Numbered from the stretch's first letter, positions 1 to 8,900 are shown. The stretch: DNA of 64,000 bases from Arthrobacter sp. B2a2-09 (GCF_027587375.1 NZ_JAMXIC010000024.1:1-64000), one strand, 5' to 3'. The notes: a model not told the origin generated them from the sequence alone. A program made the numbers and translations.

Positions 1-1
1 G

Positions 2-43
2 ATCAACCAACCCAAGGAAACCACCGAACAGTTAGCCGCCTAA
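2..43 (+). CDS. C-terminal tail of a gene cut by the window edge
   Basis: An open frame enters from the left edge and ends at a TAA, giving only 13 residues (…KETTEQLAA). Nothing about function can be inferred. It is listed because the frame is open to the edge and ends before the next gene-free stretch. It could equally be chance. From 44 to 325 I see no convincing gene. Confidence 0.3.
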   Translation: MNQPKETTEQLAA

Positions 44-325
44 CTCCCGCTGGTACCGTTCAGCTTGAAAAATTCCGTAGCTGCAACTTGGAGCAGCTCG
101 GGGTGAGCGCCAACGCAGCACGATGCGAACATCGTCTGCCACGGAAAGTCCCTGGTCAAGGAAACTGGCGTTGGCAACGCCAGAAAAACTGATTTCACAC
201 GCTCACACGCATGTTCGTCGCGGTGCCCTCCCTCACACAAGTAAGGGGCAGTCCGGATACCTCTGTCGCGGCAGGATGTGAGCCCTTACCCTTTGGTCTA
301 AAGCAATCGACGGAGGGGGCAGGTA

Positions 326-682
326 TTGGGGAGAACTCTCAAGGAACTGGGGTCGCTCCCGTTGTCGCTGCGTGTGGCCTGGGTGACGTGTGTTGGCACC
401 GTTCTGGTCACCATCCTGGGCTCACTTGCGCTCCCGGGCGACGTTGACAAGGCGATCTTTCCGTTTGCTTTCGGGTTGATTGGCCTTGCTGCGTTGCTTC
501 AAGGCTTGATTCTCGTCACCGACTATCACGGTTCCCTATCTTCTGTTGCCAAGCGCTCAACGATTGGCAACGGGTCGCTGCTACGAGTTTTTCTCCGTGT
601 GTATGGCGTCCTCTCCATGGTCATCGGCGCCATCTTCGTGGCGGTGTCCGTTTTTGTCCTGGCCTTCGTGCGCCCGTTATGA
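326..682 (+). CDS. small multi-pass membrane protein
   Basis: A 118-residue protein with about four hydrophobic segments (near residues 15-37, 42-65, 85-110) and few charged residues, so an inner-membrane protein of unknown role. The start is a TTG preceded by a purine-rich GGAGGGGG stretch about 7 bases upstream, which favours this start. No family is recognised. A second small membrane protein follows in the same direction, so the pair may be related, but the 130-bp gap argues against a tight operon. Confidence 0.6.
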   Translation: MGRTLKELGSLPLSLRVAWVTCVGTVLVTILGSLALPGDVDKAIFPFAFGLIGLAALLQGLILVTDYHGSLSSVAKRSTIGNGSLLRVFLRVYGVLSMVIGAIFVAVSVFVLAFVRPL

Positions 683-816
683 CATCTCGCAGCAAGGAAC
701 GCCGTTGAAGCTTTTGGGCTCCGTTGGTAGAAGCCCTGGTATCTGTGACCGATTCGCGAGCGGTTGCGTTGTTCCTAAATGGGCCTGCTTAGCGGCAGTT
801 TTGGCGAGGTGATTAG

Positions 817-1047
817 GTGGCTCCTGGAGTGTTGTTCGGACTTGTGATGGTCGGCGCGGGCCTCTTTAGCTGGGCGATCGCACGGCCGCTGGCACGTCGG
901 GCTGCCAAGATCCGGACGTGGGTTTCGGCCACTGCCGATGTCGCGTGGTGGACACAACGAGGCACCACGCAGGTTCGCGTCCTGGCAGTCTGTTGGATTG
1001 TCATCGGATTCTTGATCGCGATTCTCTCCCTGACGGCCAGCCTGTAG
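817..1047 (+). CDS. small two-helix membrane protein
   Basis: A 76-residue protein with an N-terminal hydrophobic helix (residues 4-22) and a C-terminal one (about 53-74), separated by a basic, Arg-rich loop. It starts at GTG with a GCGAGG ribosome site. The arrangement suggests a hairpin in the membrane with a cytoplasmic basic loop. No family is recognised. A long antisense open frame (775-1452) covers this locus but has the biased composition of a shadow frame. Confidence 0.55.
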   Translation: MAPGVLFGLVMVGAGLFSWAIARPLARRAAKIRTWVSATADVAWWTQRGTTQVRVLAVCWIVIGFLIAILSLTASL

Positions 1048-1228
1048 GGGGCCGCTCCCGGTGTTGGCTATGTCAGGAGGCCTTCCGATCGCCGAGTCGT
1101 TGACCGTTCCTGCCTCAGCCATGGCAAGGGGCAGCGGCGCGTACCACTGGTCCGCCGCAGGTCGGAGAATCAGGCGCCAAGTCTCAGCGCTAGCGCGGGT
1201 GCCGTATCGGGCGGCGTAGCATGCGGGT

Positions 1229-1681
1229 ATGTGCATCTCGAGGGCGCTTGGGATCGCGGCGGCGGCCTGTGCGCTGGCGGTGGCATCCGCCTGCGCGCCA
1301 GTTCTACCTCGTGCCTGTGCAGGCCCGGCTGCAGGGCCGCCAGCCGTCGAGCTTGACGCCCGCCCCTGGCTGCGCGCCCACCCTGGCGCTAGCCTCGACT
1401 TCTGCCTGGCGACGAGTTGTGAAGCGCTCTCGCCTGGTCGGGAAATCACCACTGTCCAGGCTCCGTTCCAGGACCATGCGGGAACCTATAGCCTCACACT
1501 CAAGAGCGCAGGGAGACTCGTGGCTGAACAGCCCGTGTATCTCGCAGCCCAGACCGTTGCTGGTCCCTGCGGGACCGTCCAGGCCATCACCATAAGGGCT
1601 TTGACTCTCGATCCCGACGGCCGGCTCGTCGACACTCCCTCGCGGCAGGCCCCGTATGTCACTATCAGCAACTCCCCATGA
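1229..1681 (+). CDS. putative secreted lipoprotein
   Basis: A 150-residue protein that begins with a classic signal peptide: short N-terminus, hydrophobic Ala/Val core, then an ASAC lipobox with Cys at about residue 22. The mature part has two further cysteine pairs (LATSCEA, VAGPCG) and a beta-rich look, so it probably folds outside the membrane attached by lipid. No known family is recognised. The gene is isolated, with 120-180 bp on either side. Confidence 0.6.
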   Translation: MCISRALGIAAAACALAVASACAPVLPRACAGPAAGPPAVELDARPWLRAHPGASLDFCLATSCEALSPGREITTVQAPFQDHAGTYSLTLKSAGRLVAEQPVYLAAQTVAGPCGTVQAITIRALTLDPDGRLVDTPSRQAPYVTISNSP

Positions 1682-1816
1682 GCTGCCCGCTCGGACCCAC
1701 GACGCAGAGTTCCCGGTGAAGGAGGGTCCCTCGGCGTGCATTCCCGTGCATGCGGGCAGGTTCCGGAACTGGTTCGATCATCGAGATCGGGGCCTGGGTG
1801 TGGATAATCGTTGATC

Positions 1817-2482
1817 ATGAGCGTGGGGGGCTGGGCGGACCGATACCGGCAGGGCGATCGGGAACGCGTGTGGGCCGAGCTCGGCAGTCTCGGGTCGGGC
1901 GTGCGTGACCCGAGCGTGCTGACAGAGGCGCAAGCTGTGTGCGACGAAATGGCTCGTCGGGCCCGGTTCAATATCGAGCTCCTAGTGCATCGCCTGCAAT
2001 TGCAGGGGTATGTCTTCCACTCCAATGATGATGCGCGAACTCCTGTCGTTCCTTTCCAGGCGGCGAGCGTCCGTGCTTCGCAGTCTGCGGCCTGGTTGGA
2101 GGAACGGTTCGGTCCCGTCCCATTGGTACTGTCGTCATGGATCCGGCTTGTTGGCGATGTGTGGCTGGTTGGCACGCATCCGGAATGGGGCGAGTCATCC
2201 GCGGCGGATCCGCTGGTGATCGAGCTGGAGGGAACAAGGTATTCCTCGGAATCGATCTCCGGCTACTTCATCAGTGAGCACGAGGCCTGGGCAGAGGAAG
2301 CTCGTAACGACCCTGCTGTTGGGTCTTTCGTATTACCGGTTGCGCCTGATCGGTTACATAAGGCAAACATCAGCGGCGGTGCGCCATATGGATTCCGGCT
2401 CCCGGACGGTCGAGCTGACGGCGTCCTCTCCGCTGAGTACGACATGGCATCGATTTGTCCGGTAACGGATCTTTTGACGTGA
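1817..2482 (+). CDS. conserved-looking hypothetical cytosolic protein
   Basis: A 221-residue soluble protein with balanced composition and no signal peptide or membrane segment. A TTG two codons upstream is also possible, but the ATG is the simpler choice. Acidic and aromatic residues are spread evenly and there is no recognisable catalytic motif. It ends just 22 bp before the left end of the IS21 element, so the element landed between genes rather than inside this one. Function unknown. Confidence 0.6.
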   Translation: MSVGGWADRYRQGDRERVWAELGSLGSGVRDPSVLTEAQAVCDEMARRARFNIELLVHRLQLQGYVFHSNDDARTPVVPFQAASVRASQSAAWLEERFGPVPLVLSSWIRLVGDVWLVGTHPEWGESSAADPLVIELEGTRYSSESISGYFISEHEAWAEEARNDPAVGSFVLPVAPDRLHKANISGGAPYGFRLPDGRADGVLSAEYDMASICPVTDLLT

Positions 2483-2510
2483 CAGGGGATGCGGTGCCCA
2501 CAGGTGTTAG

Positions 2511-2643
2511 CGGCCATGGAAAACTGCCCGTAGGCGGCCACGAAAATGCCCGCTGACGGCCAGGAAAACTGCCCGCCGGTGGCCACGAAAATGCCCGCTG
2601 ACGGCCAGGAAAACTGCCCGCCGGTGGCCGTGAGATCTGCCCA
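2511..2643 (+). repeat. left-end array of IS21 transposase-binding repeats
   Basis: About six tandem units of 22-23 bp share the pattern GGCCA-GAAAA-TGCCCG, alternating two spacer types (CTGA and CCGG). IS21 elements are known to have multiple terminal repeats that bind the transposase. Here the left array is longer than the right one. Confidence 0.8.
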
Positions 2644-2746
2644 CTTCCTTACTGAACCTGCCGCGCCTTAAGCGGCGGGAGCCTCTCCCCGGGATTTGAT
2701 GACGGTGTCTAGTCGCACCAAATGTCGCCCCAGGAAGAGGCCCTGT

Positions 2747-4273
2747 ATGAAGCATGACGGAGAAATAATGGAAATTCTTGCTGCCTACGCTCTGACCGGA
2801 TCGTTGCGCGCCACGGCGGAGCTCACGGGATGCTCGCACCACACTGTAGCCAGGCATGTCGCGGCGCGGGACGCCGGCCGTCCGATCGCCGAACCGGCGC
2901 CCCGGCCCCGGGTCACGGACGTTTACCTGCCCAAGATCGAGGAATGGATTGAGGCGTCCAAGGGCCGGATCCGCGCCGATAAAGCCCACGCTAAGCTCCT
3001 CGCCTTGGGTTATGCGGGCTCCGAGCGGTCCACCCGCCGGGCAATCGCGCAGGTCAAGGCCGCCTGGCGGCTGGGCCACACCCGCGTGCACCGGCCATGG
3101 ATCACCGAGCCAGGCATGTGGCTGCAGTACGACTTCGGCGACGGACCCCGGATCGGCGGGGTGAAGACCATCCTGTTCGTGGCCTGGCTGGCGTTCTCGA
3201 GGTTCCGGATCGTGATCCCGTTACGGGACAGGACCGCGCCCAGCGTGTTCGCCGCCCTGGACCGCTGCTTCCGGGTCCTGGGCGGGGCACCGACCTATGT
3301 CCTGACGGATAACGAGAAGACCGTCACCACCGCCCATGTCGCCGGTGTCCCGGTGCGGAACCAGCAGACACTGGTCTTCGCCCGCCACTACGGGGTTAGC
3401 GTGCTGACTTGCCAGCCTGCGGACCCCGCCACGAAGGGCGGGGTCGAAGCGTCCGTGAAGCTGGCCAAGGCTGACCTCGTGCCCACGGACACCAACCTCC
3501 GGCCCGAGTACGGTTCTTTCGCCGAGCTCGAGACCGCCTGCCAGGTCTTCATGGACGAGGTCAACAACCGGGAACACCGGGCGACACGGCGTAAACCCGC
3601 CGCGGTCCTGGCCGAGGAGCAGCTCCGGCTGCACCGGATCCCGGACACGGCGCACACGGTTGCGTTTGGACTGGCCCGCACGGTTCCGGAGAACACCCCG
3701 ATGGTCACCTTCGAAAACGCCCAGTACTCCGTTCCGGCGCATCTGCTCGGGGCACGGGTGTTCGTCCGCTCCCACGGCACCGGACCCGACGAGCAGGTCG
3801 TCATCGTCCACCATGGCGCCGCCGGTCCGGTCGAGGTCGCCCGCCATGGCCGTGCCCGGCCCGGCAGCCCCGCCGTCATTGATGAACACTTCCCCGGGGC
3901 CAGGACCCGGATCCCGGGCGACTATGCCGTGAAGGCACGGAACGCCGGTGAGGCCGAGTTCCTTGCCATCGGCGAGGGCGCCAGGACCTGGCTGGTGGAA
4001 GCCGCGGCGACCGGGACGGCCCGGATCAACGTGAAAATGGCCGAGGCCGTGACCCTGGCCAAAATCGCCGGCACCGAGGCGGTGGACCGGGCCCTGGGCG
4101 ACGCCGCGCTGCATGGCCGCTTCGCCCACGGGGACCTGGCCTCGATCCTGAACGCCGATATCAGGCGCACCACCACCCACGCCGCGGACGAGACCCGGTC
4201 CCTGACCCAGGGCACCGGTGCCTGGGCTGGCCTAGGCGCTGAACCCGCAACTGTGAAGGAGCAGAGCCGATGA
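2747..4273 (+). CDS. istA: IS21-family transposase IstA
   Basis: The DDE-type transposase that cuts and joins the element's ends, working with IstB. The N-terminus has the helix-turn-helix seen in this family (TGSLRATAELTGCSHHTVARH). The integrase core follows, with LQYDFGDG (first Asp), VLTDNEKT (second Asp) and a Glu in the KGGVEASVK region. About 508 residues, usual for the family. I chose the ATG at 2747 because AGGAAGAGG lies 6 bases upstream. An in-frame ATG at 2699 would add 16 residues but lacks a ribosome site. The stop overlaps the istB start. Confidence 0.92.
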   Translation: MKHDGEIMEILAAYALTGSLRATAELTGCSHHTVARHVAARDAGRPIAEPAPRPRVTDVYLPKIEEWIEASKGRIRADKAHAKLLALGYAGSERSTRRAIAQVKAAWRLGHTRVHRPWITEPGMWLQYDFGDGPRIGGVKTILFVAWLAFSRFRIVIPLRDRTAPSVFAALDRCFRVLGGAPTYVLTDNEKTVTTAHVAGVPVRNQQTLVFARHYGVSVLTCQPADPATKGGVEASVKLAKADLVPTDTNLRPEYGSFAELETACQVFMDEVNNREHRATRRKPAAVLAEEQLRLHRIPDTAHTVAFGLARTVPENTPMVTFENAQYSVPAHLLGARVFVRSHGTGPDEQVVIVHHGAAGPVEVARHGRARPGSPAVIDEHFPGARTRIPGDYAVKARNAGEAEFLAIGEGARTWLVEAAATGTARINVKMAEAVTLAKIAGTEAVDRALGDAALHGRFAHGDLASILNADIRRTTTHAADETRSLTQGTGAWAGLGAEPATVKEQSR

Positions 4274-5058
4274 GCCCGGTCAGCACGACGAACACCACCG
4301 CGCCGCCGCTGCCGGCCGAGCTGGAAGCGTTGATGCGGCAACTGAAAATGCCCCACGCCCGTGCCCTGGCACCGGAACTGATAGCGACCGCCCGCGCCCA
4401 GCGCTGGGAACCTGCAGAGATCATCAAGGCGCTGTTCGCCGAGGAAGCAGCCGGCCGGGCACGGTCCATGCTCGCCACCCGGCGCAAGGCAGCAGGCTTC
4501 CCGACGGGGAAAACCTTCGACGCATGGGAGTCCGCGGTCTCCTCGATCCCGGCGCCGACCCAGCAGGCCCTGCGGACCCTGGAATGGATCGGCCGGCGTG
4601 AGAACCTGGTCGTCTGCGGGCCCTCCGGCACCGGGAAAACGTTCTTCCTCGAAGCGCTTGGCCAGCACGCCGTCGAAGCCGGCATGCGCGTGGCCTGGTT
4701 CAGGCTCGAGGATCTCGGCGCCCTGATCCGCGCCCACCGCACCGACGACAGCGTCACCCGTGCCGTGGCCAGGATCCTGCGCGCCGAGCTCGTCGTGATC
4801 GATGACATCGGCCTGTTGCCGGTGGCCACCGACGCCGCGGAAGGACTCTACCGGGTCGTGGACGCAGCCTATGAAAAACGCTCCGTCGCCATCAGCTCCA
4901 ACCTCCACCCGGCAGGCTTTGACGAGCTCATGCCCAAAACCCTGGCCACCGCCACCGTTGACCGGCTCCTGCACCACGCCCACGTCTGCCAGACCAGCGG
5001 CGACTCCATCCGCCTGACCCAGGCCCTCGCCGGAAAAGGAGTCACCCAACTGAACTAA
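4270..5058 (+). CDS. istB: IS21-family helper ATPase IstB
   Basis: AAA+ ATPase of 262 residues that assists IstA in target selection and transposition. A Walker A motif GPSGTGKT lies near residue 118 and a Walker B motif ELVVIDDIG near residue 175, in the normal IstB spacing. The ATGA overlap with istA indicates translational coupling. The right terminal repeats of the element follow directly after its stop. Confidence 0.93.
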   Translation: MSPVSTTNTTAPPLPAELEALMRQLKMPHARALAPELIATARAQRWEPAEIIKALFAEEAAGRARSMLATRRKAAGFPTGKTFDAWESAVSSIPAPTQQALRTLEWIGRRENLVVCGPSGTGKTFFLEALGQHAVEAGMRVAWFRLEDLGALIRAHRTDDSVTRAVARILRAELVVIDDIGLLPVATDAAEGLYRVVDAAYEKRSVAISSNLHPAGFDELMPKTLATATVDRLLHHAHVCQTSGDSIRLTQALAGKGVTQLN

Positions 5059-5092
5059 CCAGACCCGACGATGGCCAATCCCGCCGAACCAT

Positions 5093-5191
5093 TCAGTGGG
5101 CAGATCTATTGGCCATCACCGGGCAGTTTTACTGGCCACCAGCGGGCACTTTAACTGGCCGCAGGTGGGCCGAAACTAATGGCCATTGACA
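5093..5191 (+). repeat. right-end array of IS21 terminal repeats
   Basis: About four inverted copies of the left-end unit (GGGCAGATCTATTGGCCA, GGGCAGTTTTACTGGCCA and relatives) lie between the istB stop and the right tip. They are the expected binding sites for the transposase at this end. Confidence 0.75.
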
Positions 5192-5201
5192 CACAGGCTA
5201 G

Positions 5202-5738
5202 TCACGAATGAAAGGGAAGCTCCGCACCCTGTGGGAAAGGCAAGACTCCTTGTGCGGGGGTCATGGTGAACCACTCGTCGCCCTGCTTGGTCGCAAAAAT
5301 GATGACTCTTTCAGCTGTGTCGAGCGGATCGCCGTCCAGATACGAGTCGCTTCCAGAGCAGGTCTGGGGCATCGAGGAAATACGCAGGTTCTCCCGTCCA
5401 GGATTCCCCTTGAGTACCTGCTCGACTTCAACAAGGTGAGTGGTGGCCTTTGAACCGTAAATGCTGGTCATACCGACCTGGCTTACTGACTTTCCGATCA
5501 GCACCACGCTGGCCTTGTCGTATTGGCCCTGAGGGGTCTCGAACCGGACCCAGTCAACGCACGCTACGGTACCACCGTCTGGCCCGGGGCTTCGGGTAGA
5601 ACCAAGGATTGAGCCGGTTGCTTTCGCCGTGGACTCCGCAGTTCCCGGTCCGCCCGTCACTTTGCCGCCGCATGATGTCAACAGCATGGTGAGAAGTATC
5701 GATAGAACCAGGCATCGCCACAACCCAATGCGTTTCAT
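5202..5738 (-). CDS. putative lipoprotein
   Basis: A 178-residue protein starting MKRIGLWR with a hydrophobic signal segment and a lipobox LLTSCGG (Cys near residue 24), so it should be exported and lipid-anchored. The ATG at 5738 has a strong GGGGGAA ribosome site; an upstream in-frame start lacks one. A paired Cys in the mature part (CVDW, MPQTCSG) could form a disulfide. No enzymatic motif is seen. The IS21 right end lies only about 10 bp beyond its stop codon, so transcription from the two sides converges. Confidence 0.65.
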   Translation of the reverse strand: MKRIGLWRCLVLSILLTMLLTSCGGKVTGGPGTAESTAKATGSILGSTRSPGPDGGTVACVDWVRFETPQGQYDKASVVLIGKSVSQVGMTSIYGSKATTHLVEVEQVLKGNPGRENLRISSMPQTCSGSDSYLDGDPLDTAERVIIFATKQGDEWFTMTPAQGVLPFPQGAELPFHS

Positions 5739-5868
5739 TGTGTTCCCCCGTAAGTGGACGTTGATCGGAGGATATAGGGTGCGTACCCGCATTCATAGAC
5801 GCAAGACCCGCACCGGACGTTTCGCAGTCGCGATCGACCGACGGGTGACGCTGACATAGGATTCGAGC

Positions 5869-6204
5869 ATGTTCGCCAGCATGCCGAAGGTTCTGAGCCA
5901 GAGCGGGATCGATTTTACGGTGCAGACGGTCGAGACTACCCATGCGTACGTTCTCATCCGTGTGCGTACGACGGAGATGAGGCCGGGAAAATATCACGAA
6001 AGCGCCGTCTCTCCGGCAATCGTCGGCGAATGGCTCACGCTCTCCGCCGTTCACGGTGCCTCCACGCCGATGGTCCAGAGCAGTACGGCGTCAGGCCCGT
6101 TTCTCGGGATCGTCGACGTGGCTTACTCCTTGGGCGGAGGCATCGATCTCACTTCTCCACTGACGCTGTCTTCTGCCAATACCCGGTTGACCTTCCAGAT
6201 CTAG
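5869..6204 (+). CDS. small hypothetical protein, possibly a gene remnant
   Basis: An open frame of 111 residues with beta-strand-like, Thr/Ser-rich composition, no signal peptide, and no good ribosome site ahead of the ATG. It may be the surviving C-terminal part of a longer secreted protein, or a chance frame. The following 6205-6352 stretch shows no gene. Confidence 0.35.
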   Translation: MFASMPKVLSQSGIDFTVQTVETTHAYVLIRVRTTEMRPGKYHESAVSPAIVGEWLTLSAVHGASTPMVQSSTASGPFLGIVDVAYSLGGGIDLTSPLTLSSANTRLTFQI

Positions 6205-6352
6205 GGCAATTCATTAGTGCTCGTTGGACAATCCCTTTTATGTTTGCGCCGTGTGCCCCCCGAAGAACCGTCAGATCGACGCTAGCGCGCCTGATGAACG
6301 CTGGTTGTCGCAGCGCCGTCCGTAAGTCGATCCGTTAACGGGCGATGGCACG

Positions 6353-6760
6353 TCAGTCCACAACTGCAGCGATAGCCTCAATCTCGACGAGCTGGTCGGG
6401 GTAGCCAAGAACCGTGACACCCATCAGCGTGCTCGGCACATCGTGCCCGCCGAATGCCGCCCGGACCACATCCCACGCCGTTATCAGATCAGTTTGGTGG
6501 CCGGACGCGACGAGGACGCGGGTGGAAATCACATCGTCAACACCCGCACCGGCGGCTTCCAGAGCAAGGTGCATGTTCTGGATCGCTTTCTCAGCCTGTG
6601 CCGCGTAGTCCCCGACACCAGCCGTCGATCCATCCTCGTTCAACGGGCACGCTCCGGCCAAGAAGATGAGCCGCGCATTGCTGGGAGCGGTTGCCGCGTA
6701 TGCATATTGGGCAACATCGGCAAGTGCGCCCGAACGAATAAGCGTGATCGAGGCCGGCAT
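6353..6760 (-). CDS. RidA/YjgF-like imine deaminase family protein
   Basis: A 135-residue protein of the YjgF/YER057c/UK114 family. Members form trimers in the cytosol and hydrolyse reactive enamine/imine intermediates. The family pattern is visible: IFLAGACPLNEDGS near residue 30, QAEKAIQNMHLALEAAGAG, STRVLVA, and a C-terminal GYPDQLVEIEAIAA. The catalytic Arg of the canonical family should lie in the STRVLVA strand, which fits. The ATG at 6760 has an AAGGA ribosome site; upstream extensions do not. It heads a leftward group of nucleotide- or metabolite-related genes. Confidence 0.85.
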   Translation of the reverse strand: MPASITLIRSGALADVAQYAYAATAPSNARLIFLAGACPLNEDGSTAGVGDYAAQAEKAIQNMHLALEAAGAGVDDVISTRVLVASGHQTDLITAWDVVRAAFGGHDVPSTLMGVTVLGYPDQLVEIEAIAAVVD

Positions 6761-6867
6761 GGTAGTCCTTCTTGGTTGTTGGATCGTCTGGTGCCACCGT
6801 AACAACGGAGGACGCCAGGCAATCACCCCGTCCCGTAAGCCGATTCCTCTCTGCGACACGAATCGAG

Positions 6868-7290
6868 TCAGACAGCGGCAACGGTCCCTTCTCGGCCGAC
6901 GATCATAGCTACGAGATCGTCTAGAGTTCCGTTGCACTTCTCCAACTCAGGTAGGTGGTAGAACGTGCTGGTGGTCTGTAGGTTGTTGATGACTTCGTCC
7001 GGCGAATGCAGGATTGTCCTTCTGCCCTGAGCGATCGCGATGCCAAGCTCAACATGCGTGCCCTTCCCGCCTGGAAGCAGGATTACGACGACGTCGGCAC
7101 CTATCACTGCATTTCTCTCATGCTGCCCGATGGAGCGCAGATCACCGAGGGTGACTGTACCCGCATCGCGCGCCCACGCGTTCTGGGTCCAGTCGTACGT
7201 GTTGACGTAGCCCTTGCTTTCCAAGGTTTGCGCGACGTACCGGACATTGACGATATTCCTGAAGCTCGACGCAACATAGAACGTTTTCAA
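6868..7290 (-). CDS. nucleoside 2-deoxyribosyltransferase-like protein
   Basis: A 140-residue protein resembling nucleoside 2-deoxyribosyltransferases, which move deoxyribose between bases. The N-terminus FYVASSFRN matches the first strand and loop. DWTQN, GADVVVILLPGGKGTHVELG and AIAQGR match the later region, where the Glu of HVELG would be the nucleophile. The start is TTG at 7290, chosen because AGGAGG sits 8 bases upstream. True substrate use cannot be read from sequence; members also act as nucleotide-cleaving or sensing domains. Confidence 0.65.
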   Translation of the reverse strand: MKTFYVASSFRNIVNVRYVAQTLESKGYVNTYDWTQNAWARDAGTVTLGDLRSIGQHERNAVIGADVVVILLPGGKGTHVELGIAIAQGRRTILHSPDEVINNLQTTSTFYHLPELEKCNGTLDDLVAMIVGREGTVAAV

Positions 7291-7375
7291 AGCTTCTGCC
7301 TCCTGATTGGAACTGCGACCATTGTTCCTTACTGAGCCGGCCCGGCGTGTCACGTACGCCCCCTAAAGGCATCGG

Positions 7376-7861
7376 CTATTGGGCGGCTGTGCCGAGAATG
7401 CGCGCGACGATTCGGGTCGGTGATTCCGATGCATTGAGGCGCTCTTCTTCTACGAACGATAACGGCTGCCAGCCGTGGTACCAGGGCCGCATCTCATCCT
7501 CGGTGAAGTCTGTCGCTTGTGGCCGCATAGCGTTCCTGCGGACGGTTTCGTCGAATGTAAGGTCGAAGGCATAGAACCTCGCATCGTTGCTCTGGGCGGC
7601 GACGCGTTCGAGCATCGCTGAATACCGCTCCGCGTTGAATATGCCTTCGAGGATGACGTGATGCCCGGCGCGGAGGCAGTGAGCTGCCGCGACTTCGAGA
7701 AGGTCTGCGTGGGCGAGGCTCTCCTGTTCCCGCTCCCGGTACACGATTCGCCGGAAATGATCTTGACTGAGGATCGCAGTCGGCCAGCCCAGCGCTTGTT
7801 GTAGCGCCGCCGCGATGGTGCTCTTACCAGAAGCGGAGTTACCACGCAGGACGACGAGCAT
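7376..7861 (-). CDS. P-loop kinase (AAA_33/zeta-toxin-like fold)
   Basis: A 161-residue P-loop protein with Walker A GNSASGKST at residues 7-15, a downstream SQDHFRR and a late FTEDEMRPWY segment. Such stand-alone kinases phosphorylate small molecules or nucleotides; the zeta-toxin fold is a relative. Length and layout are complete. No antitoxin-like gene is adjacent, so I do not call it a toxin. It lies divergently from the broken kinase gene at 7940. Confidence 0.7.
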   Translation of the reverse strand: MLVVLRGNSASGKSTIAAALQQALGWPTAILSQDHFRRIVYREREQESLAHADLLEVAAAHCLRAGHHVILEGIFNAERYSAMLERVAAQSNDARFYAFDLTFDETVRRNAMRPQATDFTEDEMRPWYHGWQPLSFVEEERLNASESPTRIVARILGTAAQ

Positions 7862-7939
7862 GTTTCGAACGTAACAGAGGGATGCCCGAAGCAGGATCCC
7901 CGAACGCCCGCGCCGTGCAGTGTCTGACTACCATTCAGT

Positions 7940-8466
7940 ATGGGCAGGAGGAACTTCCTCATTGAAGGAGGTTCCGGAACCGGGAAGACCTCTGTGTGCG
8001 AGGAGTTGGCAAGGCGCGGTTACCACGTCGTTCACGGCGATCGCGACTCGCGTACCAGGGTGATCCGGAGACCGGGGCGCCGATGGAGGACGTCACTGGT
8101 CTTGCCGTTCACGATCACCACCTTTGGCGGGTCGACAAAGTGAAGGCGCTCGTCGCAGATCAGCGCGAGGCTGTGACGTTCTTCTGTGGGGGATCGCGAA
8201 ACTTCGCGAAGTTTATTGACTTGTTCAACGGCGTCTTCGTGCTCGAGATCGACGCCGAAACCTTGGCTCGCCGGCTCGACGACCGGCGGGAGGACGAGTG
8301 GGGAGGACAGGGCCGGCAAGCGGAACGGGACCTCATACTCCGGTTGCATCGCACGAAGGCGGACATTCCGCGAGGTGGCATCGCCATCGACGCCACCGCT
8401 CCGCTCGCGCATGTTGTCGGCGAGATCCTGACCTTGAGTGGAGCAGTAGGAGACTTCGCCCAATAG
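7940..8466 (+). pseudogene. frameshifted P-loop nucleoside-kinase-like gene
   Basis: The N-terminal half (GGSGTGKTS Walker A, GYHVVHGDRD) is in one frame. The rest (LAYQGDPETG, FFCGGSRNF, VFVLEIDAETLARRL, IAIDATAP) is in the frame reached after losing one base near 8050. Joined, they give one smooth protein of about 175 residues, so a single-base deletion (or a sequencing error) has split the gene. The family appears to be a small P-loop kinase or ATPase. Confidence 0.75.
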
Positions 8467-8518
8467 CCGGTCCCTTACCGGACGACTAGAAGCCGGAGAG
8501 CCGGGGCCGGCTCGACGA

Positions 8519-8695
8519 CTACTGCATGAGCAGTGCGATCGCTGCCTCAAGGAGCTGGCCGCGTCTGGCGGACGTTGTCCATGCCCGCTCAGACCGGGAC
8601 TCCTCGTGGAGTGCGTCGCCGCTGTAAAGCACGTGCGCGTACTTGACGCCGCGGAACTGGCACACAGCTGCCAGCGATGCCGCTTCGTTCGGGGC
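8519..8695 (-). pseudogene. truncated C-terminal remnant of a uridine phosphorylase-like gene
   Basis: A reverse-strand frame of 58 residues carries the end of a PNP/uridine phosphorylase-type protein: AAVCQFRGVKYAHVLYSGD followed by the usual C-terminal helix. The N-terminal three quarters are missing and an in-frame stop lies just upstream at 8696-8698. The remnant ends next to the old tRNA terminator and attL, so the host site was already rearranged on this side. Confidence 0.65.
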
Positions 8696-8711
8696 TTATC
8701 CTCAAACCACC

Positions 8712-8754
8712 GAAAAACCCCGCATCCCCACTGAACAAGCGGGAATACGGGGTT
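8712..8754 (-). terminator. original tRNA-Thr terminator, now separated from its gene
   Basis: The hairpin AACCCCG…CGGGGTT (8716-8722 with 8748-8754) is followed on the minus strand by five T residues. Before integration it would have ended the tRNA-Thr transcript, since it lies just past the leftover tRNA 3' half in attL. Confidence 0.65.
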
Positions 8755-8758
8755 CTCT

Positions 8759-8810
8759 TTCGAGCTTCCTATCAGAATCGAACTGATGACCTTTTCATTA
8801 CGAGTGAAAC
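8759..8810. repeat. attL: 52-bp direct repeat of the tRNA-Thr 3' half
   Basis: Identical to 56084-56135. It spans the anticodon arm, T arm and acceptor end of tRNA-Thr in minus orientation. No 5' half is present here, so this copy is a leftover and not a tRNA gene. Sequence diverges immediately outside both ends. Confidence 0.95.
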
Positions 8811-8900
8811 TGTGAGAGGCTTGGGACGTCACTCGACACTGAAAAATAGCGGAATCTAGCCAATTTTGGTGGCGCGTGCCGGACTATTCCGGCATAGTTA

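Larger units (their letters stand above)
2505..5191 (+). mobile_element. complete IS21-family insertion sequence with 6-bp target duplication
   Basis: The element carries istA and istB in the usual order with a 4-base ATGA overlap. Its left end begins TGTTAGCGGCCAT and its right end, read inward, begins TGTCAATGGCCAT, so the tips are imperfect inverted repeats. The hexamer CACAGG flanks both sides exactly (2499-2504 and 5192-5197), the expected target-site duplication. Both genes are open, so it may still be active. It sits between a hypothetical gene and a lipoprotein gene without breaking either. Confidence 0.9.

Noticed and set aside
3221..4180. Long reverse frame over istA
   Set aside because: Gly/Val/Asp-biased shadow of the transposase gene; the forward frame has all family motifs.
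8759..8810. Second tRNA-Thr gene at attL
   Set aside because: Only the 3' half is present; the left copy is the att repeat.
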